Shown: positions 33,039 to 42,235 of the stretch, in pieces
Position numbering within the stretch: position 1 is the first letter of the stretch
Layout of the letters: each line of letters opens with the position of its first letter
NCBI GenBank assembly: GCA_022865885.1
Contig: JALHSQ010000017.1
Coordinates: 54,517-118,516, forward strand
Origin: Candidatus Bathyarchaeota archaeon
GTDB taxonomy: Archaea > Thermoproteota > Bathyarchaeia > Bathyarchaeales > Bathycorpusculaceae
Reading direction: 5' to 3'
DNA length: 64,000 nt
The notes under the pieces: model-generated
The model's input: only the letters and a program-made list of their open reading frames with translations
What the model was told of the DNA's origin: nothing
The model's database searches: none
Program-made: the position numbers and the translations under genes

Positions 33039-35870
33039 CTAGGGGCAAACTATTCCGAAGTTCTTGGCTATTACTGCTATGTCAGCAACATCTATCTTGT
33101 TGTCTAGCTTCATGTCCAAATCAGGGTTCCATCTCGGGTGGCCAGGGTAAGCTCCGAATGCGTTAGCTACAGCTGCGACGTCTCTTACGTCGACCGTGCC
33201 GTCTCCGTTTATGTCGCCTAGAATCCTAATCTTGATGTAGCCTTCCGCGCTATTGTTCGTTGTGTTGATGTCGAATCTCACTGTCGCCACGGCTGTGATT
33301 GTGTAGTTATGACAGTATGGTACGCCATGTGTGTCCCAAGTGAACGTCAGTGTTCTGGTTTCAGCGGGGACAAGTTCAACCGTTTGGGTTCCAATCGTCT
33401 GGTTTGCAGTTATGTTGAAGTATAGTGTGACGGCTATTGCCTCTGTGAAGTTGCCCAAGTTGGTTACTGTGACATTTATGTTGACTGTGCGTCCTCCATA
33501 AATCCAACTTCTGTATGGAGCAACGTTGACTACTGCTACATCGTGCTTCAGCACTCCGACAAGTTTCCAAGTGCTATTGCTAAGGTCTTCATCGTCTCTA
33601 ACCGTCAGTGTTACGTTATATGTTCCATCTGATGCGTAGACATGAGTTGTTATTGGATTCGCAGTCGTTGTGACGTTGCCGTCACCGAAGTTCCATTTGT
33701 ATTCTATTAATGTTCCGCCATTTGGTGTGGAGCTTGAAGCGTCGAAAGTGGTTGCGTCTAGTGCAGCCGGCGGCGCAGGTGAATAGTTAAAACTGGCTGT
33801 AGGAATCTGGGCAACTTGCACAAGCACGTAGCAAACGTAGGTTGTCATGTCATTGTAATTAGTGGTCAAGGTGACCTTGAATACGCCGAAATCGTCGAAT
33901 GAGTGTACTGTTACTGGGTTTGTAGTCGTGACTAGGGGGGTGCCGTCGCTGAAATTCCAAGTATAGCTTGTTATTGTTTTCAGGGCGCTACATGGTCCAA
34001 ACGCTGCTGAAGCGTCGAAAGTAACTGGGCTACCCACAAGAGGATAATGCTTTGGGCTGTAATCGAAAGTTGAGGGTGACCATGGGTAGAAACTTACGTT
34101 GTCTGTTACTTTATCGCCTATGCCGCTGGGGTTGGTTGGGTGGCGAGGACCGGTACTGTTTCCCCACCAGTTGAGTGTTGCATTCACGGTTCCTGATCCG
34201 ATTGTCCAGTTTACCCCAACGTTGTTTCCCGCAATGCAGTTGTAGTGGATTTGGGTGCCTGGCGCGTCGCTGTTACGTAGGAAGATAGCCGTGTCTGTGC
34301 CTGTGATTTTGTTGTGAGTTATGACAGTGTTGTCTGTTAAGCCATAGAAGTCTATTCCAAAAGATCCTGTGGCGCCTGGGATTCCATTTATCGTGTTGCC
34401 AGTAATTATTGGTGATTCAAGGTTGTGTCCACTCCCGGCGTTCCAGAAGCCTATGCCTCTTCGGTGGCTCTTCAGGTCATTGAATGTGTTTCCAGCAATA
34501 TACATACTAGTGAACTTCGCCTGCGTCAGAGTATTCCATGGAGGATATGGAGCACCGCCTGGGGTATTGAAACTGATTCCTGTTGCTCTATGAGCGTAGT
34601 CGAATGGACCTACACCTGTGCCCATGTCAAACGTGTTGTAGCTTACGTTCTGAAGCGTTGTCACGTTGATTCCATTGTATGTCATAAAGAATATCGAGTC
34701 AGATCCGTACACTCCAGCGTCGAAACAGCTGTAGCTGACTTCCGTTGTCCCTGTATGAAGTTCAAGCACCATGTTGTTTGCTCCTGTCTGAGCAATCGAG
34801 TTGTGAGTGAACACTATGTTTTCTTTTCCAGACTGTGCGTAGAACCCATAGTCTTCCTGTTCATCAGGGTCGTTGGTTCCCAGGATTTTGGTGTATGAGA
34901 CAGTGTAGGTCGGCCCCGCCAGATTGGATTGCGTAAGAATCCCAATTCTCACACCTCCGACTGCCGGCGCATTCTTCACCGTGAAACCTTGGAAGTTCAC
35001 ATTCCCAGAATTCGCATTGACAGTGACTAAACCCGCACTCGGGAGTACCAGACCACTGCCATCGATAGTAGCTTTGTCGACTCCAGAACCGACCACGTTC
35101 AATGGTTTGTTTATTGTTACGCCCTCATTGTATGTTCCGTCATAAACCCATATTGTGTCGCCTAGGTTCGCGGCGTCTATTGCTTGTTGGATGCTGTAGT
35201 AGAACCTGCCCATGCCGTCGATTTCTGCTGTGTGCACGATTTTGAGGTCTATTCGAATCGGGTTGTCCCAGTCGATATAACCAGCATAAGTTGGTGGCTG
35301 AGAATAAAGCAGCTCTGCCCCATCCCAATGTCGATCCAAATCCGTGTCCTCGAATACCCAGACAATTATACTCTGAAGAATGTTGCTGGTCCATGAAATT
35401 GGCGTTAAGTCATTATTGAACGTCATTCTTAAATACATTGTCAGGCTTGCACCCGGGACAAGTGTCTCGCCGCCGACTTGACCGATAACTAGCTCGACAT
35501 GCATTGGAGCTGCGCGAGGGCCTGCGACTTTGATCTCCGATGTATCTATCGGATACCATGTTACGCTATCGGGCGAGTATTCAAAGCTGAAATCTGACGG
35601 TTGACAAGTCCCAACGCCTTCGATGAAGTAGACTCCCGTGAGCAAGTGATTCAAAGTCGTGCCACCGATATTGGTAATTGTGCCTTTTGCCGTGACTTGA
35701 GAACCTGATTTGACGCCGACTGTTGCGTTTACTCTGTTTATAGAATCGTTCACGCTGAGACTTGGACCAATGGTTGCGCTTGCGTGTGCCAGCTCGCCTC
35801 TCGTTCCAAAAGCTATGATGGACAGAAATAGTAGTGATAGCATTAATGTTGGAAATACCTTGCTTTTCAT
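33039..35870 (-). CDS. exported beta-helix protein with two PKD domains, CARDB and dockerin-like domain
   Basis: The 943-residue precursor starts at ATG 35870 after GGAGAAGGAG and has a signal peptide (about 1-30). A beta-sandwich region (about 35-215) leads into a parallel beta-helix (about 220-610) that opens like pectin-lyase-fold surface proteins (DAANLGDTIWVYDGTYNEG). Two PKD domains follow (about 615-700 and 700-785, with YTWNFSDG and YKWNFGDG), then a CARDB domain and a dockerin-like pair ending in NFGIVCP. It is the longest member of the surface set. No catalytic residues are evident. Confidence 0.8.
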   Translation of the reverse strand: MKSKVFPTLMLSLLFLSIIAFGTRGELAHASATIGPSLSVNDSINRVNATVGVKSGSQVTAKGTITNIGGTTLNHLLTGVYFIEGVGTCQPSDFSFEYSPDSVTWYPIDTSEIKVAGPRAAPMHVELVIGQVGGETLVPGASLTMYLRMTFNNDLTPISWTSNILQSIIVWVFEDTDLDRHWDGAELLYSQPPTYAGYIDWDNPIRIDLKIVHTAEIDGMGRFYYSIQQAIDAANLGDTIWVYDGTYNEGVTINKPLNVVGSGVDKATIDGSGLVLPSAGLVTVNANSGNVNFQGFTVKNAPAVGGVRIGILTQSNLAGPTYTVSYTKILGTNDPDEQEDYGFYAQSGKENIVFTHNSIAQTGANNMVLELHTGTTEVSYSCFDAGVYGSDSIFFMTYNGINVTTLQNVSYNTFDMGTGVGPFDYAHRATGISFNTPGGAPYPPWNTLTQAKFTSMYIAGNTFNDLKSHRRGIGFWNAGSGHNLESPIITGNTINGIPGATGSFGIDFYGLTDNTVITHNKITGTDTAIFLRNSDAPGTQIHYNCIAGNNVGVNWTIGSGTVNATLNWWGNSTGPRHPTNPSGIGDKVTDNVSFYPWSPSTFDYSPKHYPLVGSPVTFDASAAFGPCSALKTITSYTWNFSDGTPLVTTTNPVTVHSFDDFGVFKVTLTTNYNDMTTYVCYVLVQVAQIPTASFNYSPAPPAALDATTFDASSSTPNGGTLIEYKWNFGDGNVTTTANPITTHVYASDGTYNVTLTVRDDEDLSNSTWKLVGVLKHDVAVVNVAPYRSWIYGGRTVNINVTVTNLGNFTEAIAVTLYFNITANQTIGTQTVELVPAETRTLTFTWDTHGVPYCHNYTITAVATVRFDINTTNNSAEGYIKIRILGDINGDGTVDVRDVAAVANAFGAYPGHPRWNPDLDMKLDNKIDVADIAVIAKNFGIVCP

Positions 35871-35932
35871 TTCTCCTTCTCCTTATTGTATGATCTCTCT
35901 TGACTGAGAGTAGCATGAAATCGCTTGGAAGA

Positions 35933-35941
35933 GCTTATAAC
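35933..35941 (+). promoter_or_regulatory. TATA box of the small gene at 35964
   Basis: GCTTATAAC is centred about 27 bp before ATG 35964, the distance expected for a leaderless archaeal transcript. It diverges from the dockerin gene at 35870. Confidence 0.5.
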
Positions 35942-35963
35942 ACTTGTGAAAGAATCTTCTACA

Positions 35964-36134
35964 ATGTCAACAATAAGAAGGTCAAAACAGGAAAACGTAT
36001 CATTTGATAAGAGTCTAGCCTACTCTGATGACCTGTTCCCCGAGTCTCAGCGCATACTATTCGTTCGGACTACCGGACAAGTTTTCACTCTAAGGATGCG
36101 AGATAATCCTGTATCGCGGTGCAAGAATTATTAA
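35964..36134 (+). CDS. hypothetical 56-residue protein
   Basis: The ATG at the predicted leaderless transcription start opens a 56-codon frame. An upstream TTG at 35925 would lie before the promoter. The product is basic with no motif. The stop TAA is 3 nt before the next ATG and both genes are in the same frame, so one longer gene interrupted by TAA is an alternative reading. Confidence 0.4.
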   Translation: MSTIRRSKQENVSFDKSLAYSDDLFPESQRILFVRTTGQVFTLRMRDNPVSRCKNY

Positions 36135-36137
36135 GCA

Positions 36138-36494
36138 ATGTCTGCATATGCAAAATTGGTGAGATACACGTCTGTAACGTTGCGCGATGCTCAACACCTT
36201 TGTTGGAAGAGCTTCAAGAAGATCAACGCAAGGATCAGTTCTGAAAATGCTGGAAAAGCAACACTTTCAGCATTAGTCAAGGACTTGCTTGAAGAGACAG
36301 ACAGAGTGACCAACTGTGTTAGGAGCTTAGAAGGGCGCAGCCCAAACGATGAATCCAATATGAGAGAAACATTGGCGGCGGAACTCTCAAACTTGCTCTA
36401 CTCAGCATTTGTGTTAGCAGAAAACTACAGAATAGAGTTGGAGGAGACATTTCTTCAATCAGTGAACGACCGTGTGATTTCAGATGTTTTCTGA
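36138..36494 (+). CDS. small all-alpha protein, possibly MazG-like
   Basis: The 118-residue protein is helical. Its C-terminal half (AELSNLLYSAFVLAENYRIE, then LEETFLQSVNDR) follows the helix pattern of MazG-type NTP pyrophosphohydrolases, but the acidic metal-binding residues are mostly missing. Catalytic function is therefore doubtful. It is probably co-transcribed with the 56-residue ORF 3 nt upstream. Confidence 0.55.
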   Translation: MSAYAKLVRYTSVTLRDAQHLCWKSFKKINARISSENAGKATLSALVKDLLEETDRVTNCVRSLEGRSPNDESNMRETLAAELSNLLYSAFVLAENYRIELEETFLQSVNDRVISDVF

Positions 36495-36582
36495 AAGGCG
36501 TGTTCAACAGCGTTATGCGAATTGGACTGCACCGCCGTGATTGCCATGGCCGCGTACTCCCTTGAGGGTTGAAACTGCTGTT

Positions 36583-37509
36583 CTAGACGACTGTTGTATC
36601 AGGGACCGCGCTCCATCGTCCAGTTTCCCTCATCTTTGCGTTTCTTCTTTTCAGGTTTATTAGACCTACTCCAATCAGGGTGAGCGTCGAACCAAACAGC
36701 GATTCAACGCCGAGACCTTCTCCCAGAAGCTGCCAACCAAAGAACATGGCGACTACAGGAATAATCAGGCTGGAACCAGACAATGTCGTTGCTTCCTCTT
36801 CTTTCAGTAGAAAGAACCAGATTACATTACCAATTGCTAATGCTCCGACTGAGGAATACAAGACCAGCCAGACATACGTTGCATCCATTGGAAAGACGAA
36901 GTTGCCCGCAGTCACACTCAAGATCGTGAGCGGAAGAACTCCAAATGCCAATTGGAGGAAATGAGTGACAAATGGATCAACGTGGTTCAGGTACTTCTTA
37001 TAATACATTACTGATAGGGCCCAGAGGAAAGCTGCAAACAGCATGATAAGAGCTGAGTAGAAGGTTACAGAGCCTGTCTTGTTGAGAAACAGAACAAGCA
37101 CTCCTCCAAAACCAACCACGATCCCTGCAATCTTTGTGATCGTGATCCTCTCTTCAAGAAGAGGAACCGCTAGACAATAGACAAAGAGCGGTTGCGTATA
37201 AGTCAACACAGCACCCAAGCCTGAACTCTCCTGTGTCAAGCCTATTGCCTGCGACATTATGATCAACACGAAGAGCAGGCAAAGAAGCATTAGTCCAGCC
37301 AGAGTGCGCTTGTCTCTTGGCATTCTTCTCCTAAGCATGATGAACGCTGGGAGCATCGCAACTGCCGAGATGGCAAATCGCTGAAGAGCAAAGGGAATTG
37401 GCGGAACAGAACGCAATCCTATCTTCATCAGTGACCAATTCGATCCCCACAGCACCACCATCAGAATGAAGAGCAAAGAGTTTCCAGGCTTCAACCGTGA
37501 TTTCCTCAC
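36583..37509 (-). CDS. EamA/DMT family transporter
   Basis: The 308-residue membrane protein has ten hydrophobic segments arranged as two EamA repeats (about 10-140 and 150-290). The N-terminal repeat begins with the WGSNWSLMKIG signature. The family exports amino acids, metabolites or sugars; the substrate cannot be read. ATG start at 37509. Confidence 0.85.
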   Translation of the reverse strand: MRKSRLKPGNSLLFILMVVLWGSNWSLMKIGLRSVPPIPFALQRFAISAVAMLPAFIMLRRRMPRDKRTLAGLMLLCLLFVLIIMSQAIGLTQESSGLGAVLTYTQPLFVYCLAVPLLEERITITKIAGIVVGFGGVLVLFLNKTGSVTFYSALIMLFAAFLWALSVMYYKKYLNHVDPFVTHFLQLAFGVLPLTILSVTAGNFVFPMDATYVWLVLYSSVGALAIGNVIWFFLLKEEEATTLSGSSLIIPVVAMFFGWQLLGEGLGVESLFGSTLTLIGVGLINLKRRNAKMRETGRWSAVPDTTVV

Positions 37510-37624
37510 AGTCTTCCCTCACAAGATTGATGTGGGATAAAAATCTGGAGGTCTATTGCTTGAAAAAGATACGAAGAAATACAAGGAAAAGCGCGGAAGC
37601 AATCTTGAAGCGTCAGATCCTGTC

Positions 37625-38743
37625 TCATTTTGTAAACTCTAGTAGGCTGGCAGCAGCGGAAAAGCCCCATCCATAGCCAACCATCAAAACAAGGTCTCCC
37701 ACCGACAGTGTATTGCCTGAGACTATTCTGTCGAGAATGAAGGGTAAGCTTGCTCCGGCTAGATTGCCATACTCTTTGAGCACCTCATGTGACTCGGAAA
37801 GCTTTTCGCGGTTGATCCCATTGTGCTCAGCTAGGAGGTTAAGGATTTTTTCGCTGCCTGTGTGAACTGCCCATTTTTTTGCAGTTTTCATAACGCGTTC
37901 AGAATCTTGCCCTAGCAATTCCTTGAGGGCAGAACCAGTGTATTCAGCTCCAAGTCTCGGAATCTCCTTATCCAAGTGAGAGTAGAAACCAAACCTGAAC
38001 GGCACGTCCAAAGTCGTGAGCCTCGAGTAGCCAGCCAGATAATCCTTTTCTCCCTGATTTGTCACTTCAACGATTTTTTTGACCTCTAAACCACTCATAT
38101 TTTTTGACACGACAGCGGTAGCCACACCATCTCCGAAAAGGAAAAACTGCATCGTAGCAACCCATTTCCTCAACTCAAAGTCTCTCTTGACCTTATTCTT
38201 TATCGAGCCAATCTCTCCGATTTCCAAAACGTCTTTTAGACCACGAACCTGATTTTGGAACCAATATGAACTCACGCCAGAAACGCAGATCAGTACAGGG
38301 CGTTCAGGTCGTACGGCAAGATGGTCCTCAGCAAGTTCCAAAGCCTTCGGAAAAGCAGTGCTAGCTACGCCTTGAACGTTCACATGTTTAATGAAGGGAC
38401 TTAAACCAAGTCTCGGAACCAAGAGCTGACTGAGACCAGGACTCAGAAAAGGATTAACGTCATAGGTCGCGATGAAATATCCTATGTCTTTGATGGACAA
38501 GTTAGCTTTTTTTAAGACCTTTCCACAGGCTTCGGAGCAGAGGCCAACAAGATCGCCTTCATTCATTAAAACCTCTTTCTGAGACGACAAATCCTCACGT
38601 TTTATGAGGTAGCGTTTTGACACTCCAAGGTTACGTATGTTTTGCTCAACACTTTCCGGAAGCTTGCAGGGAAAGAAACCCATCAGTTTTTCCGTGGAAT
38701 ATTCATTTACAGGCAATGCAGTTGACAACGACGATATTTGCAT
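37625..38743 (-). CDS. beta-ketoacyl synthase III / type III PKS-like protein, catalytic Cys replaced by Ser
   Basis: ATG 38743 gives 372 residues with a thiolase fold. His294 (WAVHTG) and Asn327 (GNLAGAS) match the catalytic His and Asn of chalcone synthase and KAS III enzymes. The nucleophile position, set by spacing from the following helix, is Ser128 in VQGVASTAF (codon AGC at 38360-38362) instead of Cys. The upstream longer frame to 38794 is less likely. A decarboxylase-like or scaffold role is possible, or an assembly/sequence difference. Context gives no pathway. Confidence 0.75.
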   Translation of the reverse strand: MQISSLSTALPVNEYSTEKLMGFFPCKLPESVEQNIRNLGVSKRYLIKREDLSSQKEVLMNEGDLVGLCSEACGKVLKKANLSIKDIGYFIATYDVNPFLSPGLSQLLVPRLGLSPFIKHVNVQGVASTAFPKALELAEDHLAVRPERPVLICVSGVSSYWFQNQVRGLKDVLEIGEIGSIKNKVKRDFELRKWVATMQFFLFGDGVATAVVSKNMSGLEVKKIVEVTNQGEKDYLAGYSRLTTLDVPFRFGFYSHLDKEIPRLGAEYTGSALKELLGQDSERVMKTAKKWAVHTGSEKILNLLAEHNGINREKLSESHEVLKEYGNLAGASLPFILDRIVSGNTLSVGDLVLMVGYGWGFSAAASLLEFTK

Positions 38744-38936
38744 AACAACTAGGTGATATGAGAAATCATAAAAACGTTCTGCAAAACCACACAATTATTC
38801 GCATGGTAAGAATCTAGTCTGTAGACCTTGAATTAATTAGAAAGCGTATGACCTCATGTGCTTTACTGTAGTTGATAATCACTCACCTGAAAAGTGATCG
38901 ATGAACATATGAAAACTCGGTTACCTCAAGGCCTTT

Positions 38937-41900
38937 TTACTGTTGTGGGATGGCAATGTAGACCAGTTTTTCGTCTAGTTGGGATTCGTGCCATTCTGCT
39001 TTGACGTCTTCTCGGCTTGTGTGCAAATGGACATTCTCGGCTCGTACGAGTTTCGCCATATTCTCTAGGTAATGCTGCAGGAGTTTTATGCTGTCGTCTT
39101 CAAGTTCAGCTATGTGGACAGATTTCAGAATGTCAGTCGGCATGTAACCAAGCTCCTTTCTCAAAGCCTGAACTCGTCTTGCCAAGTCCCGCATCAATCC
39201 TTCGCCAAGCAATTCCTCGTTGCGGTGTGCTTCCAAGAAGACTTTCATTCCGCCCTCTTCTGCAGAGACCCATCCGTCCTGAGAAGCATATACTGGGGCG
39301 CTTTGACCGTATTCAGCTGCCTTGACATTCGAGAGTTCAAGAAGCAGATCCTCAATCTTTCGAAGGGTTTTGCAGGTTTCTAAAGGAGCAACGACTACCA
39401 TCTTGTTTAGTGGCCAGCGCCTCTTCATCTTCGCGTTCTGCCGGGCTGAGTACGTTATTGACACACACTTGAATAATGTTTGAAATTCGTCCTCTAATAT
39501 CTTGTCACGCAGTTTCTTGTCTGGTTTTGGCCAGCTTTCAAGATTCACGGACTCCACCAGTGTCGGGTCGAGTTTTCGATACACTTTCTGATACAATGCT
39601 TCGCTCAAATACGGTGTTATCGGATTAAAGAGCAGTGTCAAGCTCTTCAGAACATACCAAAGGACTGCGTATACTGTGAGCCTTCTTTTCAGGGTCTCCG
39701 GATCGTCTGTCCATAGTTCCTTTCTAACCATGGGTACGTAAAGTCTGCTCACAACCTCTATTACGTAATCCTCTATCGCGGCAAGGGCAACGTTGTATTC
39801 GCTCGTCTCTAACTTGTCTGTGTAGATTTCTATTGTTTCCTGAAGCTTGGAGAGCAACCATAGATCTGCTTTCTTGAGTTGCTTTTCACGTTTTGCCCAG
39901 TCAAGCGTGTTTTTCCTTGGATCAAATCCGTCAAACTCGGCGTTTTGCACGAAAAACCTGCTAAGGTGGTAAAGCGTAGATAGGACTTGGTAGGGACGTC
40001 GGCTCAGCTCGGTGAAGTCGAAATCCATGAAATCGGCTGGAGAGCATTTTCGAAGCATGTAGAACCTGCAGATATCAGCCGAATATTTCTCCAAAAGCGT
40101 GTTCGCCTCCACCGCGTTTCCGAGGCTTTTGCTCATTTTCCTGCCCTTGGCATCTTGGACTAGGCCTTGGAACAAGAAGGCCTTGTATGGAGACTCGGCT
40201 TTTCCGCTGAGTATTACGTACTCCAAGAGAAGCGAGTTAGCCCATCCTCGGGTCTGGTCTATTGCTTCTGTAAGGAAGTCAACAGGTACATACTGCTCAA
40301 ATTCTTTGTCAGAGTAGCGGGCGTATGGCGAGGCTCCGCTGTTGTGCCAAGTGTCCAACACAAAGTCTTCTCTATGCATGACGCCGCCGCATTCCTGGCA
40401 CTTGAGAGTGACGCGGTCAACCCATGGCTTATGAAGTTCAAAATCGGCAGCAGGTTTCTCCATGGCCTTTTCGATAAGCTCTTTCTTGCTTGCCACAAGC
40501 GTCTTTGCTTTGCATTTCTCGCAGGTCCAGATAGGTAACGGTGATCCCCAAACACGCTCCCGCGATATGCACCAAGGCTTCCCCTCCTTCAGAAAGGCAA
40601 CAAACCGGTTCTTAGGGCTCTCGAAGAAGAATTCCACGTTCTCTACAGCTTTCAGCACCTTAGCGCTTATCTTGTCGGTGCGCAGGAAGTACTCTTTCCT
40701 TGCTAACCAGACAAGCTTGTGATGCGAACGCCAGCACGTTGGATACTCATGCTTGACCGTCTTGACTTCAACCAGCAAGCCTTTCTTGCGCAGTTCCTCC
40801 ACCACTTTCGCATCTGCGTCTCTTGCAAACAATCCGCTGAAGAACCCAGCGTCTTCTGTGAATTTGACTTCATCGTCGAACGGAGCGAATATTGGGACAC
40901 CTCGTTTTTGTGCTGCGAAGAAGTCTTCTTCACCGTTTCCAGGCGACTGGTGAACCACTCCGGTAGCCGTGTCTACGTCCACGAAGTCTTCAAGGATAAC
41001 TCTGTGAACAAGCTTGTGCTTTTCTTCCAGTTCGGCTTGTTTCGGAATCAAGTCCTTGAATGGATAATCGTATTTTGTGCCTTCAAGTTCATTGCCCATC
41101 ATTGTTTGGGCCATTTCATATTTCTTTATGCCCAACTCCTGCATCAACGGTTCAACACGCGATTTCACAAGTATCCATATTTCGTCGTTGATCTTGACTT
41201 TCGCATATTCGGTCTTAGGATTAACGGCTAGCATTGTGTCCGTTACGAGTGTGAATGGCATGGTTGTCCAAACCAAGAAGTACTCATTCTTGCTGTCGGC
41301 TAACTTGAATTTGAAGTATAGGCTTGGGTCTTCAACGATCTTGTATGAGCCTTCGTAGCCCACCTCTGCACTGCTTAGGCTTGTCTGGCATCCGGGACAG
41401 TAAGCAACAACATAGTGTCCTTCTTCAAGCAAGCCTTGTTCCCATGCCCGTTTGAGAATCTGCCATTCTCTCTCGATGTAGCTGTCATGATAGGTCCAGT
41501 AAGCCTTATCATGGTCTATGAATACTGCAAGCGTTTTGTCTAAGGCTGCCCATTCTCGGTAGTACTTCATTATTGCTTTCTTACATTCCTGTATAAATCG
41601 CTCTTCACCCACTTTTTCGAGAAGTTCCCGCTTGTTCTTCACTCCCAGCAGCTTCTCAACCTCAAGTTCAACTGGCAGACCTTGACAATCCCATCCCGCC
41701 CAAAAAGGCGTGTAATAGCCTTGCATTGTCTTCCATCGATAGCGCAGATCTTTCATCGCACGGCCTCTTGCATGACCAACGTGTGGTATGCCATTCAGCG
41801 TCGGAGGCCCCTCGACATAACCCAATGAACCGACGTTTTCCTTCTCCCTAAAACTCGCTAGCTTGGCTTGTATATGGTTCCTGTCCCAGAAATCGCGGAT

Positions 41901-41975
41901 TTCTTTCTCAAGCTCAAGCGGGCGATAATCTGTCGTAAGGTTTCGGTTAGAATCAGTTTTGAATTTCTCGGTCAC
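38937..41975 (-). CDS. ileS: isoleucyl-tRNA synthetase
   Basis: The 1,012-residue class I synthetase has the HIGH motif as HVGH (65-68, in PPTLNGIPHVGHARG) and KMSKS at about 613-617 (KGRKMSKSLGN). The CP1 editing domain lies between (about 190-400, with TTMPFTLVTDTM). Zn-type Cys pairs occur at CEKC and CQEC before KMSKS. The anticodon-binding domain fills the last third. The length and type are archaeal/eukaryotic. The start is GTG after AGGGATGCAAGG. Confidence 0.95.
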   Translation of the reverse strand: MTEKFKTDSNRNLTTDYRPLELEKEIRDFWDRNHIQAKLASFREKENVGSLGYVEGPPTLNGIPHVGHARGRAMKDLRYRWKTMQGYYTPFWAGWDCQGLPVELEVEKLLGVKNKRELLEKVGEERFIQECKKAIMKYYREWAALDKTLAVFIDHDKAYWTYHDSYIEREWQILKRAWEQGLLEEGHYVVAYCPGCQTSLSSAEVGYEGSYKIVEDPSLYFKFKLADSKNEYFLVWTTMPFTLVTDTMLAVNPKTEYAKVKINDEIWILVKSRVEPLMQELGIKKYEMAQTMMGNELEGTKYDYPFKDLIPKQAELEEKHKLVHRVILEDFVDVDTATGVVHQSPGNGEEDFFAAQKRGVPIFAPFDDEVKFTEDAGFFSGLFARDADAKVVEELRKKGLLVEVKTVKHEYPTCWRSHHKLVWLARKEYFLRTDKISAKVLKAVENVEFFFESPKNRFVAFLKEGKPWCISRERVWGSPLPIWTCEKCKAKTLVASKKELIEKAMEKPAADFELHKPWVDRVTLKCQECGGVMHREDFVLDTWHNSGASPYARYSDKEFEQYVPVDFLTEAIDQTRGWANSLLLEYVILSGKAESPYKAFLFQGLVQDAKGRKMSKSLGNAVEANTLLEKYSADICRFYMLRKCSPADFMDFDFTELSRRPYQVLSTLYHLSRFFVQNAEFDGFDPRKNTLDWAKREKQLKKADLWLLSKLQETIEIYTDKLETSEYNVALAAIEDYVIEVVSRLYVPMVRKELWTDDPETLKRRLTVYAVLWYVLKSLTLLFNPITPYLSEALYQKVYRKLDPTLVESVNLESWPKPDKKLRDKILEDEFQTLFKCVSITYSARQNAKMKRRWPLNKMVVVAPLETCKTLRKIEDLLLELSNVKAAEYGQSAPVYASQDGWVSAEEGGMKVFLEAHRNEELLGEGLMRDLARRVQALRKELGYMPTDILKSVHIAELEDDSIKLLQHYLENMAKLVRAENVHLHTSREDVKAEWHESQLDEKLVYIAIPQQ

Positions 41976-42235
41976 CTTGCATCCCTAGGCACCCGCAAAT
42001 ACAACAAGGTAGCATCAGCACCATATAAGCATTATGAATAGTGAAAAGGGCATGCTGAAAAACGGATAATCAGTCGTGGGCGAATGACTATCGTTAAGAA
42101 AACCGTTTCCTAGGAGACAATTCAGAATTTGGGTACATTCATGCCCCGTAGAAATTTCCCATGGAAGCACAAAAGGATATTTCTTCCAAACATAACCTAG
42201 TTGCATAGTCATCCAAAGCTAGGAGAAAAGAACGG

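Noticed and set aside
33376..33570. Antisense frames within the dockerin and beta-helix genes
   Set aside because: They are shadows of long, well-supported coding frames with signal peptides and domain order.
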